Source of the DNA: JBKBXU01 sp046313675 | GTDB lineage: Bacteria > Bacteroidota > Bacteroidia > Cytophagales > Cytophagaceae | DNA: 13,006 bases | Assembly: GCA_046313675.1 (NCBI GenBank) | Contig: JBKBXU010000113.1 | Location: 1-13,006 of the forward strand | Direction of reading: 5' to 3' | Shown: in pieces, positions 6,940 to 13,006 of the stretch | How the letters are laid out: every line of letters begins with the position of its first letter | How positions within the stretch are numbered: the first letter of the stretch is position 1 | Translations under genes and position numbers: made by a program | Notes under the pieces: model-generated | What the model was told of the DNA's origin: nothing | The model's database searches: none | What the model saw: only the letters and a program-made list of their open reading frames with translations

Positions 6940-7626
6940 TCAGCTGTTACTGTTAATTTTATAACCAATTCCTTTTACTGTAACTATAAAATCCTCACCG
7001 ATTTTTTCCCTGATCTTTCTAATATGCACGTCAACCGTTCTGGCCACCACATACACATCAGCCCCCCATATATACCTAAGGAGTTCATCTCTGGTATAAA
7101 CTGTGTCCGGGTGGCAGGTAAGAAAGTACAATAATTCAAATTCTTTTTTTGGAAGAACTACCTTGGTCTCCCCTTTCATTACCGTATAACTTCCCCTGTC
7201 AATGATAATATCCCCTACCGTAACCACACTCAAGTCTTTTACATTACTACTATCTCTTTTAAAATAAGCAGAAATCCTACTCATCAGAGCGCGTGGCTTG
7301 ATGGGTTTAGTTATAAAATCATTGGCCCCGGCTTCAAAGGCAGCTATCTCGGAGTATTCTTCAGACCTGGACGTCAAAAAAATAATATAGGTATCACTAA
7401 GCTTAACATTTTTTCGTATCTGAGTGACTGACTCAATGCCATCCATTTTAGGCATCATAATATCCATAAGGATAAGATTGGGCAAAAATTCTTTTGCTTT
7501 TTCTATGGCCTCCTTACCGTCAGATGCAGTAGCTACATCAAAACCTGCCTTAAGAAGATTATATTCTAAAAGTTCCAGAATATCCGGTTCGTCATCTACT
7601 ACTAGTACCTTATGTCTTACACTCAT
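6940..7626 (-). CDS. OmpR/PhoB-family response regulator
   Basis: DNA-binding regulator paired with the adjacent kinase. 228 residues: receiver domain (about 5-120) with the acidic pocket Asp11-Asp12, phospho-acceptor Asp55 in LILMDIMMPKMDG, Thr85 (FLTSR) and Lys107 (FITKPIKP); then a winged-helix Trans_reg_C domain (about 130-225) with LPKKEFELLYFLTCHPDTVYTRDELL and the recognition-helix region RTVDVHIRKIREKIG. All switch residues are present, so it should be phosphorylation-controlled. It begins 5 bases after the TlpA-like gene and ends 2 bases before the kinase, so all three are co-transcribed. The regulon is unknown; PhoB-like sequence is a family resemblance only. Confidence 0.95.
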   Translation of the reverse strand: MSVRHKVLVVDDEPDILELLEYNLLKAGFDVATASDGKEAIEKAKEFLPNLILMDIMMPKMDGIESVTQIRKNVKLSDTYIIFLTSRSEEYSEIAAFEAGANDFITKPIKPRALMSRISAYFKRDSSNVKDLSVVTVGDIIIDRGSYTVMKGETKVVLPKKEFELLYFLTCHPDTVYTRDELLRYIWGADVYVVARTVDVHIRKIREKIGEDFIVTVKGIGYKINSNS

Positions 7627-7631
7627 AAAAA

Positions 7632-8981
7632 TTATTTACATACTTTTTCAAGCATTTCTTCAAGGCTGACACCTCTCAGGTTGGTGGCAATTATTCTTCC
7701 ATCCTTGTCAATTAAAAACGTTGATGGAATACCCTTAACATGATATAACTGTGCAATTGGAGACTTCCATCCCTGAAGATCAGAAGCATGGTTAGTCCAA
7801 ACCAGGCCGTCTTTCTCTATGGCTTGTACCCAGTTATTCTTATTGTTATCCAAAGATACATTAAATACTGTAAAACCCCTATCCTTAAACTTATGATAAG
7901 CTTTTACCACATTTGGATTTTCCATACGACAAGGCCCGCACCATGATGCCCAAAAATCAAGTAAAACAACTTGTCCTCTTAAAGAAGATAGTTTAACGAG
8001 GTTACCCTCAGGATCTGTTAACGTGAAATCCGGAGCTACATCTCCAACATCTGGCTTACCTTTAGGAATGTTCGCCAACATTTTGCCCGCTATTTCGGAA
8101 GAAGGATATTCCTCATGATAACCCTCGGCCAATTTTCTGGCGTAATCTGAGTCATATGGAAGCACCAATTTTACAAAGGATATATACAATGCCTCCCTGC
8201 CCGGTGTTCCTTTTGGAGCCTGTGCCAAGAGAGTGTTAAAAGAAGCTCTCCAGGAATCCAGGTTAGGTTGTGCAAAACGCTGTAAATAATTAGAAACCTT
8301 GGATAAGATCATGTCTCCACGGGCATATTCCGGATCTGTAAACAGTTTTTCTGCAAAGAAATTATCTGCGGTTTCTTCTGCATCGTAAATAAACAGGCTT
8401 ATTATTTTAGAAATAAATAAACCTTTATTTTCATTAATGTACCTTGTGTAGGTATTTTTCTGATCCAGGTTCAGGGAATCAAGCCTGAGCTGAAGCTTCG
8501 ACATTTCGTATTCAAATTTACCGGGATTGCTTTGTCTTTGCGCATTTAATGCCTGTGCATCTTTCTGAAGCTGTTGTACTTCCTGATTATATCTGTCATT
8601 GAAATCCCTGTAGTCATAAAACACATCATTTTCCCGAGACCCGGAAATAATAATGCTTTTAGGAAGGTTATTTAAATCAGCATTCAAGAGTACATTATCT
8701 TTCCCAAGAATTAATATCATCGATTGTTCCTCAGAAATACCTATTTTATACATACCCCGTGGCAATTCATTCTTTAATTTAAATTGAAATGAACTTCCTT
8801 TAAGCTCTGAAGAATCTTGTTTAACAAGTTCAGGACCGATAAATTGGAATATATATATATATTTAGCTGACCCTGTATTCTGAAAATCCCCTTTTATGAT
8901 TATTCCCTTAGCAAAAGAGGTGAAAGGAAATGCTAAAACAATAAATATAAAAACAATACGTAAAAATTGAAATTTATTCAT
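7632..8981 (-). CDS. DUF4369 / TlpA-type thiol-disulfide oxidoreductase
   Basis: Exported thioredoxin-fold protein, probably a periplasmic disulfide reductase or a helper in cytochrome or envelope protein maturation. 449 residues: signal peptide 1-24 (IVFIFIVLAFPFTSFA), a DUF4369 beta domain (about 27-120, KGIIIKGDFQNTGSAKYIYI), a long helical middle part (about 125-300) with a coiled-coil-like stretch, and a C-terminal AhpC/TSA-thioredoxin domain (about 312-449). The active site is WCGPC at 347-351 with cysteines 348 and 351; the cis-proline is Pro419 in GIPSTFLID. This layout is widespread and heavily multiplied in Bacteroidota. The gene follows a DUF3108 gene by 51 bases and is 5 bases ahead of the response regulator. 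The start is ACAGGATG, a weak AGG just before it. The redox partner is not seen here. Confidence 0.92.
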   Translation of the reverse strand: MNKFQFLRIVFIFIVLAFPFTSFAKGIIIKGDFQNTGSAKYIYIFQFIGPELVKQDSSELKGSSFQFKLKNELPRGMYKIGISEEQSMILILGKDNVLLNADLNNLPKSIIISGSRENDVFYDYRDFNDRYNQEVQQLQKDAQALNAQRQSNPGKFEYEMSKLQLRLDSLNLDQKNTYTRYINENKGLFISKIISLFIYDAEETADNFFAEKLFTDPEYARGDMILSKVSNYLQRFAQPNLDSWRASFNTLLAQAPKGTPGREALYISFVKLVLPYDSDYARKLAEGYHEEYPSSEIAGKMLANIPKGKPDVGDVAPDFTLTDPEGNLVKLSSLRGQVVLLDFWASWCGPCRMENPNVVKAYHKFKDRGFTVFNVSLDNNKNNWVQAIEKDGLVWTNHASDLQGWKSPIAQLYHVKGIPSTFLIDKDGRIIATNLRGVSLEEMLEKVCK

Positions 8982-9032
8982 CCTGTAAAATTAATAAGTT
9001 TTTTTGGCTTTTGACACTTTTTACCTGTCAGA

Positions 9033-9863
9033 TTATTTCTTCCTGAACTGTATAGGGTGTTTTAAGCCTTCGTAACTGGTTAAATCCATGGCAACAGCCC
9101 CTAAAAACATATCTGCTTCAATTTTAACAGGAATTTTGTTTTTATCATCAGACATCCAGAACCTGATACTTTCGCCACCCTTAAACAAGGTGTTTTCAGG
9201 CATAATAGGAGTTAAAAGAATACCATCAATTTTACCAAATTTGGTAGACACAACACCTTTACCCATATATTTCAACTGAAAATCATACACTTTATCTTCA
9301 AAAATCGCATCAACTTTTATCGTATCTCCCATACTCAATTTATTATAATTCAATGTTCTAAGATAAAAATACCCGCTTACAATGTCCTGAATTTTGGAAT
9401 GTATTTCAAAAGTATCTCTGGAGATATCGCCTTTTCTGTCCCACTCAAATTCAGCTCTTTTTGAAGCATAGTTAAAATTCACCGTTTCTTTCAGACGGTA
9501 TTTTCCTTCTTCTATATTACGGAACGAACGTTGAGGTATAATTGCTCCCGAATCTATATAGGCCCCCCAGGTATCGCGAATCCTAAGCATCATATCAAAA
9601 GCTCCGGTTGATTTGCCAAAAACGGTAGCTTTGTAACATACCCGATTGTTCACCTTATACAATTTAGGATGAACTTCCATCGTGGCCTCTCCTGCATTCA
9701 AAAAACCATAATGTACCTTATAAGTCAACTTCTCTCCTTTGGTAAAATTATCTTGTCCCACTTCTGCATAGTCAACACCTTCTGTAGAAGATGAGTTATC
9801 AGACAAGAGTGTAAAGGACATTAAAAACAAAAGTAAACCGGGAAGTATGAATAGCCTTTTCAT
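9033..9863 (-). CDS. DUF3108 exported protein
   Basis: A 276-residue exported protein of a family without an established function. The signal peptide is residues 1-20 (MKRLFILPGLLLFLMSFTLL) with no lipobox cysteine. The family's N-terminal hallmark GEKLTYKVHYGFLNAGEATMEV is at 43-64 and the C-terminal one, FWMSDDKNKIPVKIEADMFLG, spans about 236-256; between them lie alternating beta strands, which suggests a periplasmic beta-sandwich or barrel-like fold. Proteins of this type often occur near envelope genes, and here it lies between a membrane-anchored predicted protease and a TlpA thiol oxidoreductase on the same strand. The 49-base upstream gap holds two short palindromes. Family assignment is good; role unknown. 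Confidence 0.85.
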   Translation of the reverse strand: MKRLFILPGLLLFLMSFTLLSDNSSSTEGVDYAEVGQDNFTKGEKLTYKVHYGFLNAGEATMEVHPKLYKVNNRVCYKATVFGKSTGAFDMMLRIRDTWGAYIDSGAIIPQRSFRNIEEGKYRLKETVNFNYASKRAEFEWDRKGDISRDTFEIHSKIQDIVSGYFYLRTLNYNKLSMGDTIKVDAIFEDKVYDFQLKYMGKGVVSTKFGKIDGILLTPIMPENTLFKGGESIRFWMSDDKNKIPVKIEADMFLGAVAMDLTSYEGLKHPIQFRKK

Positions 9864-9869
9864 TTTTTA

Positions 9870-9905
9870 CATTTATTAAATGATAACACAAATGGTGTAC
9901 CATTT
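9870..9905. repeat. Two short palindromes upstream of the DUF3108 gene
   Basis: Plus-strand CATTTATTAAATG (9870-9882; 6-base arms, 1-base centre) and AAATGGTGTACCATTT (9890-9905; 7-base arms, 2-base centre), 7 bases apart in the gap between two co-directional genes. The second is followed on the plus strand by nine T, but no plus-strand gene is there to terminate. They could be operator half-sites for the DUF3108 gene or chance in AT-rich DNA. Confidence 0.35.
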
Positions 9906-9912
9906 TTTTTTA

Positions 9913-10962
9913 CTATAACGACGGATACGTTTCTTTCAGATATAGCATGTACGCTTTAAAATCTGAATTAAATTTTTCCCTAAACTCCTCTTCAAATACA
10001 TCTTGTTTCTCTCTGTATCTTCGGTAATCAAGAAAATAGGTATTATTAAGATTTTCAATCCGGTGATAGAAACGTGGATTGACATTTTTATACTGATCGA
10101 AAAAATTCTGCAGATCAAGCTGTATTTCTTTCAAAACAACTTTTTTTAGTTTTCCTTTGTCTTTCAGAGGCATTTCGTTGGAAAAGGTATTGTACAAGCT
10201 ATCCAATCGGTCTCCATTAATCAAGACTTTTTTGGTATACTCCTCAAGCATTATTTTCCCTTCTTCATATTGCCTGTATTCCGGACTGTCTTCTCCATAT
10301 TTCTGTCTTAGAAAAATCAATGCTCCTTTGTCACCAACAAAACTTGCCAGATTTTCATTGTAGTCGACATCATTTTTAATATACAGGGTTCCGTGGGTCA
10401 GTTCATGAATTATGAGGTTGGCAAGGCTTCCAGGCCGGCGATGAAGCATGTTGCTCAGGATCGGATCTTTAAACCAACCAAGTGTTGACCACCCCTCTAC
10501 TTCTCCGATTGAGGTATCCAATCCTTCAGCTTTCAATTTTCCCTCCTCCTTTTCTGCTTTCTTGAAATCAAAAAAACCTTTATAGGAGAAGGAACCTAAA
10601 AAAGGAAAACTCCATTCCCGGGCTTTAAGATTATAAGGATCGCTTCCTGTTACAATCCATAGTATTGGCTTGCCTCCCTGGTCAAACAGGGTCGTATAAT
10701 TATCGTTGCGGTTTAAGCCCAAAGAGTCAAAGGCAAACTCACGGATTTCCTGCACCAAACGTATATTGGCTTTAAGAGAATCCGGATAGTTAGGGTCATC
10801 AAGAAATTCCTCAATAGGCCTGGCCTTCATAAGAATGCTTACCTGTCCATAGCCCTGCGAAATGCCATATAAAATGGATTGGTGGTATATGGCAGCTAAA
10901 AGAGCCGATACGACTAACACACCATAAAGTATTTTCCTCAATGTTGATTTCTTTTTTGCCAT
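9913..10962 (-). CDS. Predicted membrane-anchored zinc aminopeptidase (PF10023-like)
   Basis: Resembles the predicted aminopeptidase family COG4324/Pfam Aminopep, whose members are mostly uncharacterised. 349 residues: a short basic N-terminus, one membrane helix (about 9-28) that acts as an uncleaved anchor, then the family motif YGISQGYGQVSILMKARPIEE (about 32-52), WSTLGWFKDPILSNML (about 158-173) and the metal site HELTH at 186-190 with a likely third ligand Glu203 in NENLASFVG. HExxH followed by Glu 12 residues later fits a gluzincin-like zinc protease. The C-terminal part is helical and charged. It opens the minus-strand cluster and is divergent from recA. A weak promoter-like pair, TTG (11042-11040) and AAATTTTG (11017-11010), 22 bases apart, lies upstream. 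Substrate unknown; protease activity is inferred from the motif. Confidence 0.8.
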   Translation of the reverse strand: MAKKKSTLRKILYGVLVVSALLAAIYHQSILYGISQGYGQVSILMKARPIEEFLDDPNYPDSLKANIRLVQEIREFAFDSLGLNRNDNYTTLFDQGGKPILWIVTGSDPYNLKAREWSFPFLGSFSYKGFFDFKKAEKEEGKLKAEGLDTSIGEVEGWSTLGWFKDPILSNMLHRRPGSLANLIIHELTHGTLYIKNDVDYNENLASFVGDKGALIFLRQKYGEDSPEYRQYEEGKIMLEEYTKKVLINGDRLDSLYNTFSNEMPLKDKGKLKKVVLKEIQLDLQNFFDQYKNVNPRFYHRIENLNNTYFLDYRRYREKQDVFEEEFREKFNSDFKAYMLYLKETYPSL

Positions 10963-11073
10963 CAGCCAATTTTAATCACCTTTAAACATTTTAATATAAT
11001 AAATTCGTTCAAAATTTACCCGATTTTATAGATAACATCCAATAAAAGAATGATAAAAATATTTTTTTTATAT

Positions 11074-11103
11074 TTGGATTCGAAACGCAGATCCAATGCG
11101 TTT
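11074..11103. promoter_or_regulatory. Interlocked inverted repeats at the recA promoter (candidate operator)
   Basis: AAACGCA-N7-TGCGTTT (11083-11089 with 11097-11103) is a perfect 7-base inverted repeat; a second one, TTGGAT-N11-ATCCAA (11074-11079 with 11091-11096), is interlocked with it. They end 8 bases before the -7 element and replace the expected -33 TTG, the usual place for a repressor or activator site. Known SOS boxes of other phyla do not match, so binding by LexA or another factor is a guess. Confidence 0.45.
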
Positions 11104-11111
11104 ATACCAGC

Positions 11112-11119
11112 TATCTTTG
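11112..11119 (+). promoter_or_regulatory. -7 element of the recA promoter
   Basis: TATCTTTG matches the Bacteroidota -7 consensus TAnnTTTG exactly and is the same octamer as in the rplM promoter. No TTG is found at the expected -33 distance, where an inverted repeat lies instead. Transcription would begin near 11124, giving a leader of about 90 bases that shows no Shine-Dalgarno before the recA ATG. Confidence 0.65.
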
Positions 11120-11215
11120 TGCTATGAACATTACATATTTTATAAAAAACCAGTACAAAAAATATTTTGTTTATTGATCCATTAAATCGTATTTTCACAT
11201 AAAACATTCTCTCCT

Positions 11216-12256
11216 ATGAATAGCAACGCAGAAAAACTCAAGGCCTTACAATTAACTTTAGATAAATTAGAGAAGACCTACGGCAAAGGCACCGTTATGA
11301 AACTCAGTGATGAGCGGGTAGTAGATGTTCCTGCTATATCAACAGGTTCACTTGGGCTTGACATGGCTTTAGGCATTGGCGGTATTCCACGCGGAAGAAT
11401 CGTTGAAATTTATGGCCCGGAATCTTCCGGTAAAACAACTCTGGCAATGCACTGCATCGCTGAAGCACAAAAATCCGGAGGCATGGCAGCCATCATTGAC
11501 GCAGAGCATGCTTTTGATAAATCCTATGCAGAAAAGTTAGGCATCGATACAGAAAACCTGCTTATCTCCCAGCCTGACAATGGTGAACAGGCTTTGGAAA
11601 TTGCCGAACACCTGATCCGTTCAGGCGCCATTGACATTATCGTTATTGACTCCGTTGCAGCCCTTGTTCCCAAAGGTGAATTAGAAGGAGAAATGGGTGA
11701 CAGCAAAATGGGCCTTCAGGCAAGACTTATGTCGCAGGCCTTAAGAAAACTAACCGGAACAATTAACAAAACCGGTTGTTGCTGCATATTTATCAACCAG
11801 TTGCGTGATAAAATAGGAGTAATGTTTGGCAGCCCTGAAACTACTACAGGTGGTAATGCCTTAAAATTCTATGCGTCTGTAAGGCTTGATATTCGCCGAA
11901 TCGGTCAAATAAAAGAAAGTGCTGACAATATTACCGGCAACAGAACCAAAGTCAAAGTAGTAAAAAACAAGGTAGCACCTCCGTTCAAAGTGGTAGAGTT
12001 TGACATTATATATGGCGAAGGAATTTCAAAAGTAGGGGAAATCATAGATCTTGGATCAGAACTTAATGTTATACAAAAGTCAGGATCATGGTTCTCTTAT
12101 GAAAGCAACAAATTAGGACAAGGACGCGACTCTGTAAGACAACTGCTTCTGGACAACCCGGAACTAACCGATGAAATTGAAGCAAAGATCCGTGCTAAAG
12201 TAAAAGGCGTTGCCCTGCCTGAAGAAAAGAAAAAAGAAGCTGAGGAAGTTGGATAA
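11216..12256 (+). CDS. recA: Recombinase RecA
   Basis: ATP-dependent DNA strand-exchange protein; also the co-protease that triggers LexA cleavage where an SOS response exists. 346 residues. Walker A GPESSGKT is at 67-74, Walker B ends in Asp145 (IDIIVIDS), the monomer-contact and L1 region PKGELEGEMGDSKMGLQARLMSQALRKL is intact, and the DNA-binding L2 loop follows QLRDKIGVMFGSPETTTGGNALKFY. The C-terminal tail is acidic (EEKKKEAEEVG). The triple cysteine in KTGCCCIFINQLR replaces residues that are hydrophobic in E. coli; cysteines here are usual in this phylum. No intein. Monocistronic in appearance: own promoter upstream, terminator 31 bases after the stop; recX is not adjacent. Confidence 0.99.
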   Translation: MNSNAEKLKALQLTLDKLEKTYGKGTVMKLSDERVVDVPAISTGSLGLDMALGIGGIPRGRIVEIYGPESSGKTTLAMHCIAEAQKSGGMAAIIDAEHAFDKSYAEKLGIDTENLLISQPDNGEQALEIAEHLIRSGAIDIIVIDSVAALVPKGELEGEMGDSKMGLQARLMSQALRKLTGTINKTGCCCIFINQLRDKIGVMFGSPETTTGGNALKFYASVRLDIRRIGQIKESADNITGNRTKVKVVKNKVAPPFKVVEFDIIYGEGISKVGEIIDLGSELNVIQKSGSWFSYESNKLGQGRDSVRQLLLDNPELTDEIEAKIRAKVKGVALPEEKKKEAEEVG

Positions 12257-12287
12257 TAATACTTAAAATAATACGTACTATTATTAC

Positions 12288-12323
12288 AAAAAAGAACCTG
12301 TGACAAGCCGGTTCTTTTTTTTT
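12288..12323 (+). terminator. Intrinsic terminator of recA
   Basis: Stem AAAAAAGAACC (12288-12298) pairs with GGTTCTTTTTT (12310-12320) around an 11-base loop; the T run continues to 12323, nine T in all. It starts 31 bases after the recA stop. The A-run on the left arm could also let it work on the minus strand, but no minus-strand gene needs it. Confidence 0.88.
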
Positions 12324-12366
12324 ACATATTTATTACATAATTTTCCTTTATAAGAAGAACAGTTAT

Positions 12367-12374
12367 TACCTTTG
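12367..12374 (+). promoter_or_regulatory. -7 element of a queA promoter
   Basis: TACCTTTG matches TAnnTTTG and lies between the recA terminator and queA. No clear TTG is seen 17-23 bases upstream, only T-rich sequence (12341-12349). Transcription would start near 12379, about 54 bases before the queA ATG. Confidence 0.55.
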
Positions 12375-12432
12375 CAAACTTTTAAAATCACCTTTATAAA
12401 ATAAATTAGTACCGTAATACTATTGTAACAAT

Positions 12433-13006
12433 ATGAAACTTTCAGAATTTCGTTTTACACTTCCTCCAGAACTTTTAGCGCTTTATCCTTCAGAAAACAG
12501 AGATGAAGCACGAATGATGGTACTTGACAGAGCCAAGGGCACGATCGAGCACAAAGTATTTAAAGACATCATCAACTATTTTGATGATGGAGATATGATG
12601 GTGGTTAACAACACCAAAGTATTTCCTGCCAGGCTTTTTGGAAAAAAAGATAAAACAGGCGCAAAAATTGAGGTATTCCTTCTTCGCGAATTAAACGCAG
12701 GCTCGCACCTTTGGGATGTATTGGTAGATCCGGCAAGAAAAATCCGTGTAGGCAACAAATTGTTCTTTGGTGACGGAGAGCTTGAAGCTGAAGTTATTGA
12801 CAACACAACTTCCAGGGGACGTACCATAAGGTTCCTGTTTGATGGCACTGATGAAGAATTTTACAAGACCATTGACTCTCTTGGAGAAACTCCACTTCCA
12901 AAATACATCAAACGTAAAGCTGAACCTGAAGACAGAGATCGTTACCAAACCATTTATGCTGAGCACACAGGTGCAGTAGCTGCTCCGACAGCCGGACTTC
13001 ATTTTA
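12433..13006 (+). CDS. queA: tRNA preQ1(34) S-adenosylmethionine ribosyltransferase-isomerase QueA, 3' partial
   Basis: Transfers and isomerises the ribosyl part of S-adenosylmethionine onto preQ1 at tRNA position 34, making epoxyqueuosine in queuosine synthesis. The frame is open to the right edge and gives 191 of the roughly 350 residues expected. It starts MKLSEFRFTLPPELLALYPS, the usual QueA beginning, followed by RDEARMMVLDR, DIINYFDDGDMMVVNNTKVFPARL (about 36-59), LGETPLPKYIKR (about 156-167), RYQTIYAEHTGAVAAPTAGLHF (about 170-191), the last being the best conserved stretch of the family. The start ATG at 12433 has no Shine-Dalgarno. It follows recA on the same strand but is separated by a terminator and has its own -7 element. 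Other queuosine genes are not in view. Confidence 0.96.
   Translation, partial: MKLSEFRFTLPPELLALYPSENRDEARMMVLDRAKGTIEHKVFKDIINYFDDGDMMVVNNTKVFPARLFGKKDKTGAKIEVFLLRELNAGSHLWDVLVDPARKIRVGNKLFFGDGELEAEVIDNTTSRGRTIRFLFDGTDEEFYKTIDSLGETPLPKYIKRKAEPEDRDRYQTIYAEHTGAVAAPTAGLHF

Noticed and set aside
5894..7626. Naming the two-component pair phoR/phoB for phosphate control
   Set aside because: The resemblance is at family level; no pst or phoU genes are present and the kinase lacks a PAS domain.
9890..9911. AAATGG/CCATTT stem followed by nine T as a plus-strand terminator
   Set aside because: No plus-strand gene lies upstream; on the minus strand, where transcription runs, the stem has no T-tract after it.
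11010..11042. Promoter for the predicted aminopeptidase (TTG-N22-AAATTTTG, minus strand)
   Set aside because: The -7 has a mismatch at a key position in very AT-rich DNA; mentioned in the gene entry but too weak to list alone.
11774..11790. Cysteine triplet in RecA as an unusual feature
   Set aside because: Cysteines at this core strand are common in RecA of this phylum and the flanking motifs are normal.
1..13006. Mobile elements, CRISPR arrays, tRNA or rRNA genes, or a new defence system
   Set aside because: No transposase, integrase, spaced direct repeats, cloverleaf sequence or defence-type gene set was seen; the genes are core or widespread families.

Overview
The window looks like a piece of an AT-rich Bacteroidota chromosome, most likely of the class Cytophagia/order Cytophagales; genus cannot be decided from the sequence alone. 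The signs are the rplM-rpsI-rpsB-tsf gene order, promoters of the Bacteroidota type (TTG ... TAnnTTTG) in front of rplM, and in -7 form only in front of recA and queA, the general absence of Shine-Dalgarno sequences, and typical Bacteroidota families (DUF4369-TlpA thioredoxin, DUF3108, secreted TPR/LRR protein). I see no mobile element, tRNA, rRNA or CRISPR array; this is mostly ordinary core genome.

Layout. (1) 1-2301, plus strand: an aminopeptidase P cut by the left edge, then a secreted TPR plus leucine-rich-repeat protein. (2) A nearly perfect bidirectional terminator at 2355-2403 separates these from a convergent block. (3) 2418-5001, minus strand: the ribosomal protein operon rplM (L13), rpsI (S9), rpsB (S2), tsf (EF-Ts), with a good promoter at 5059-5089 and a terminator-like hairpin inside the operon between rpsB and tsf. 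(4) 5191-10962, minus strand: a probable envelope/signalling operon read in the order predicted zinc aminopeptidase, DUF3108 protein, DUF4369-TlpA thiol oxidoreductase, OmpR/PhoB-type response regulator, PhoR-like histidine kinase, RluA-type pseudouridine synthase. The spacings tighten along it (about 50, 51, 5, 2 and -14 bases). (5) 11216-13006, plus strand: recA with its own promoter and terminator, then queA cut by the right edge.

How the genes fit together. The ribosomal block makes parts of both subunits plus the EF-Tu exchange factor, and the hairpin may set tsf output below that of the ribosomal proteins. The second minus-strand cluster combines three exported or membrane-anchored proteins with a two-component system whose kinase has two membrane helices and almost no periplasmic domain; this suggests, but does not prove, an envelope-related regulon. 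The most useful non-coding signals are the interlocked inverted repeats at the recA promoter, the rpsB-tsf hairpin, and a perfect anti-Shine-Dalgarno complement in the rplM leader. No intergenic gap exceeds 300 bases; the longest is 10963-11215, between the divergent aminopeptidase and recA genes. No clearly new system was found.
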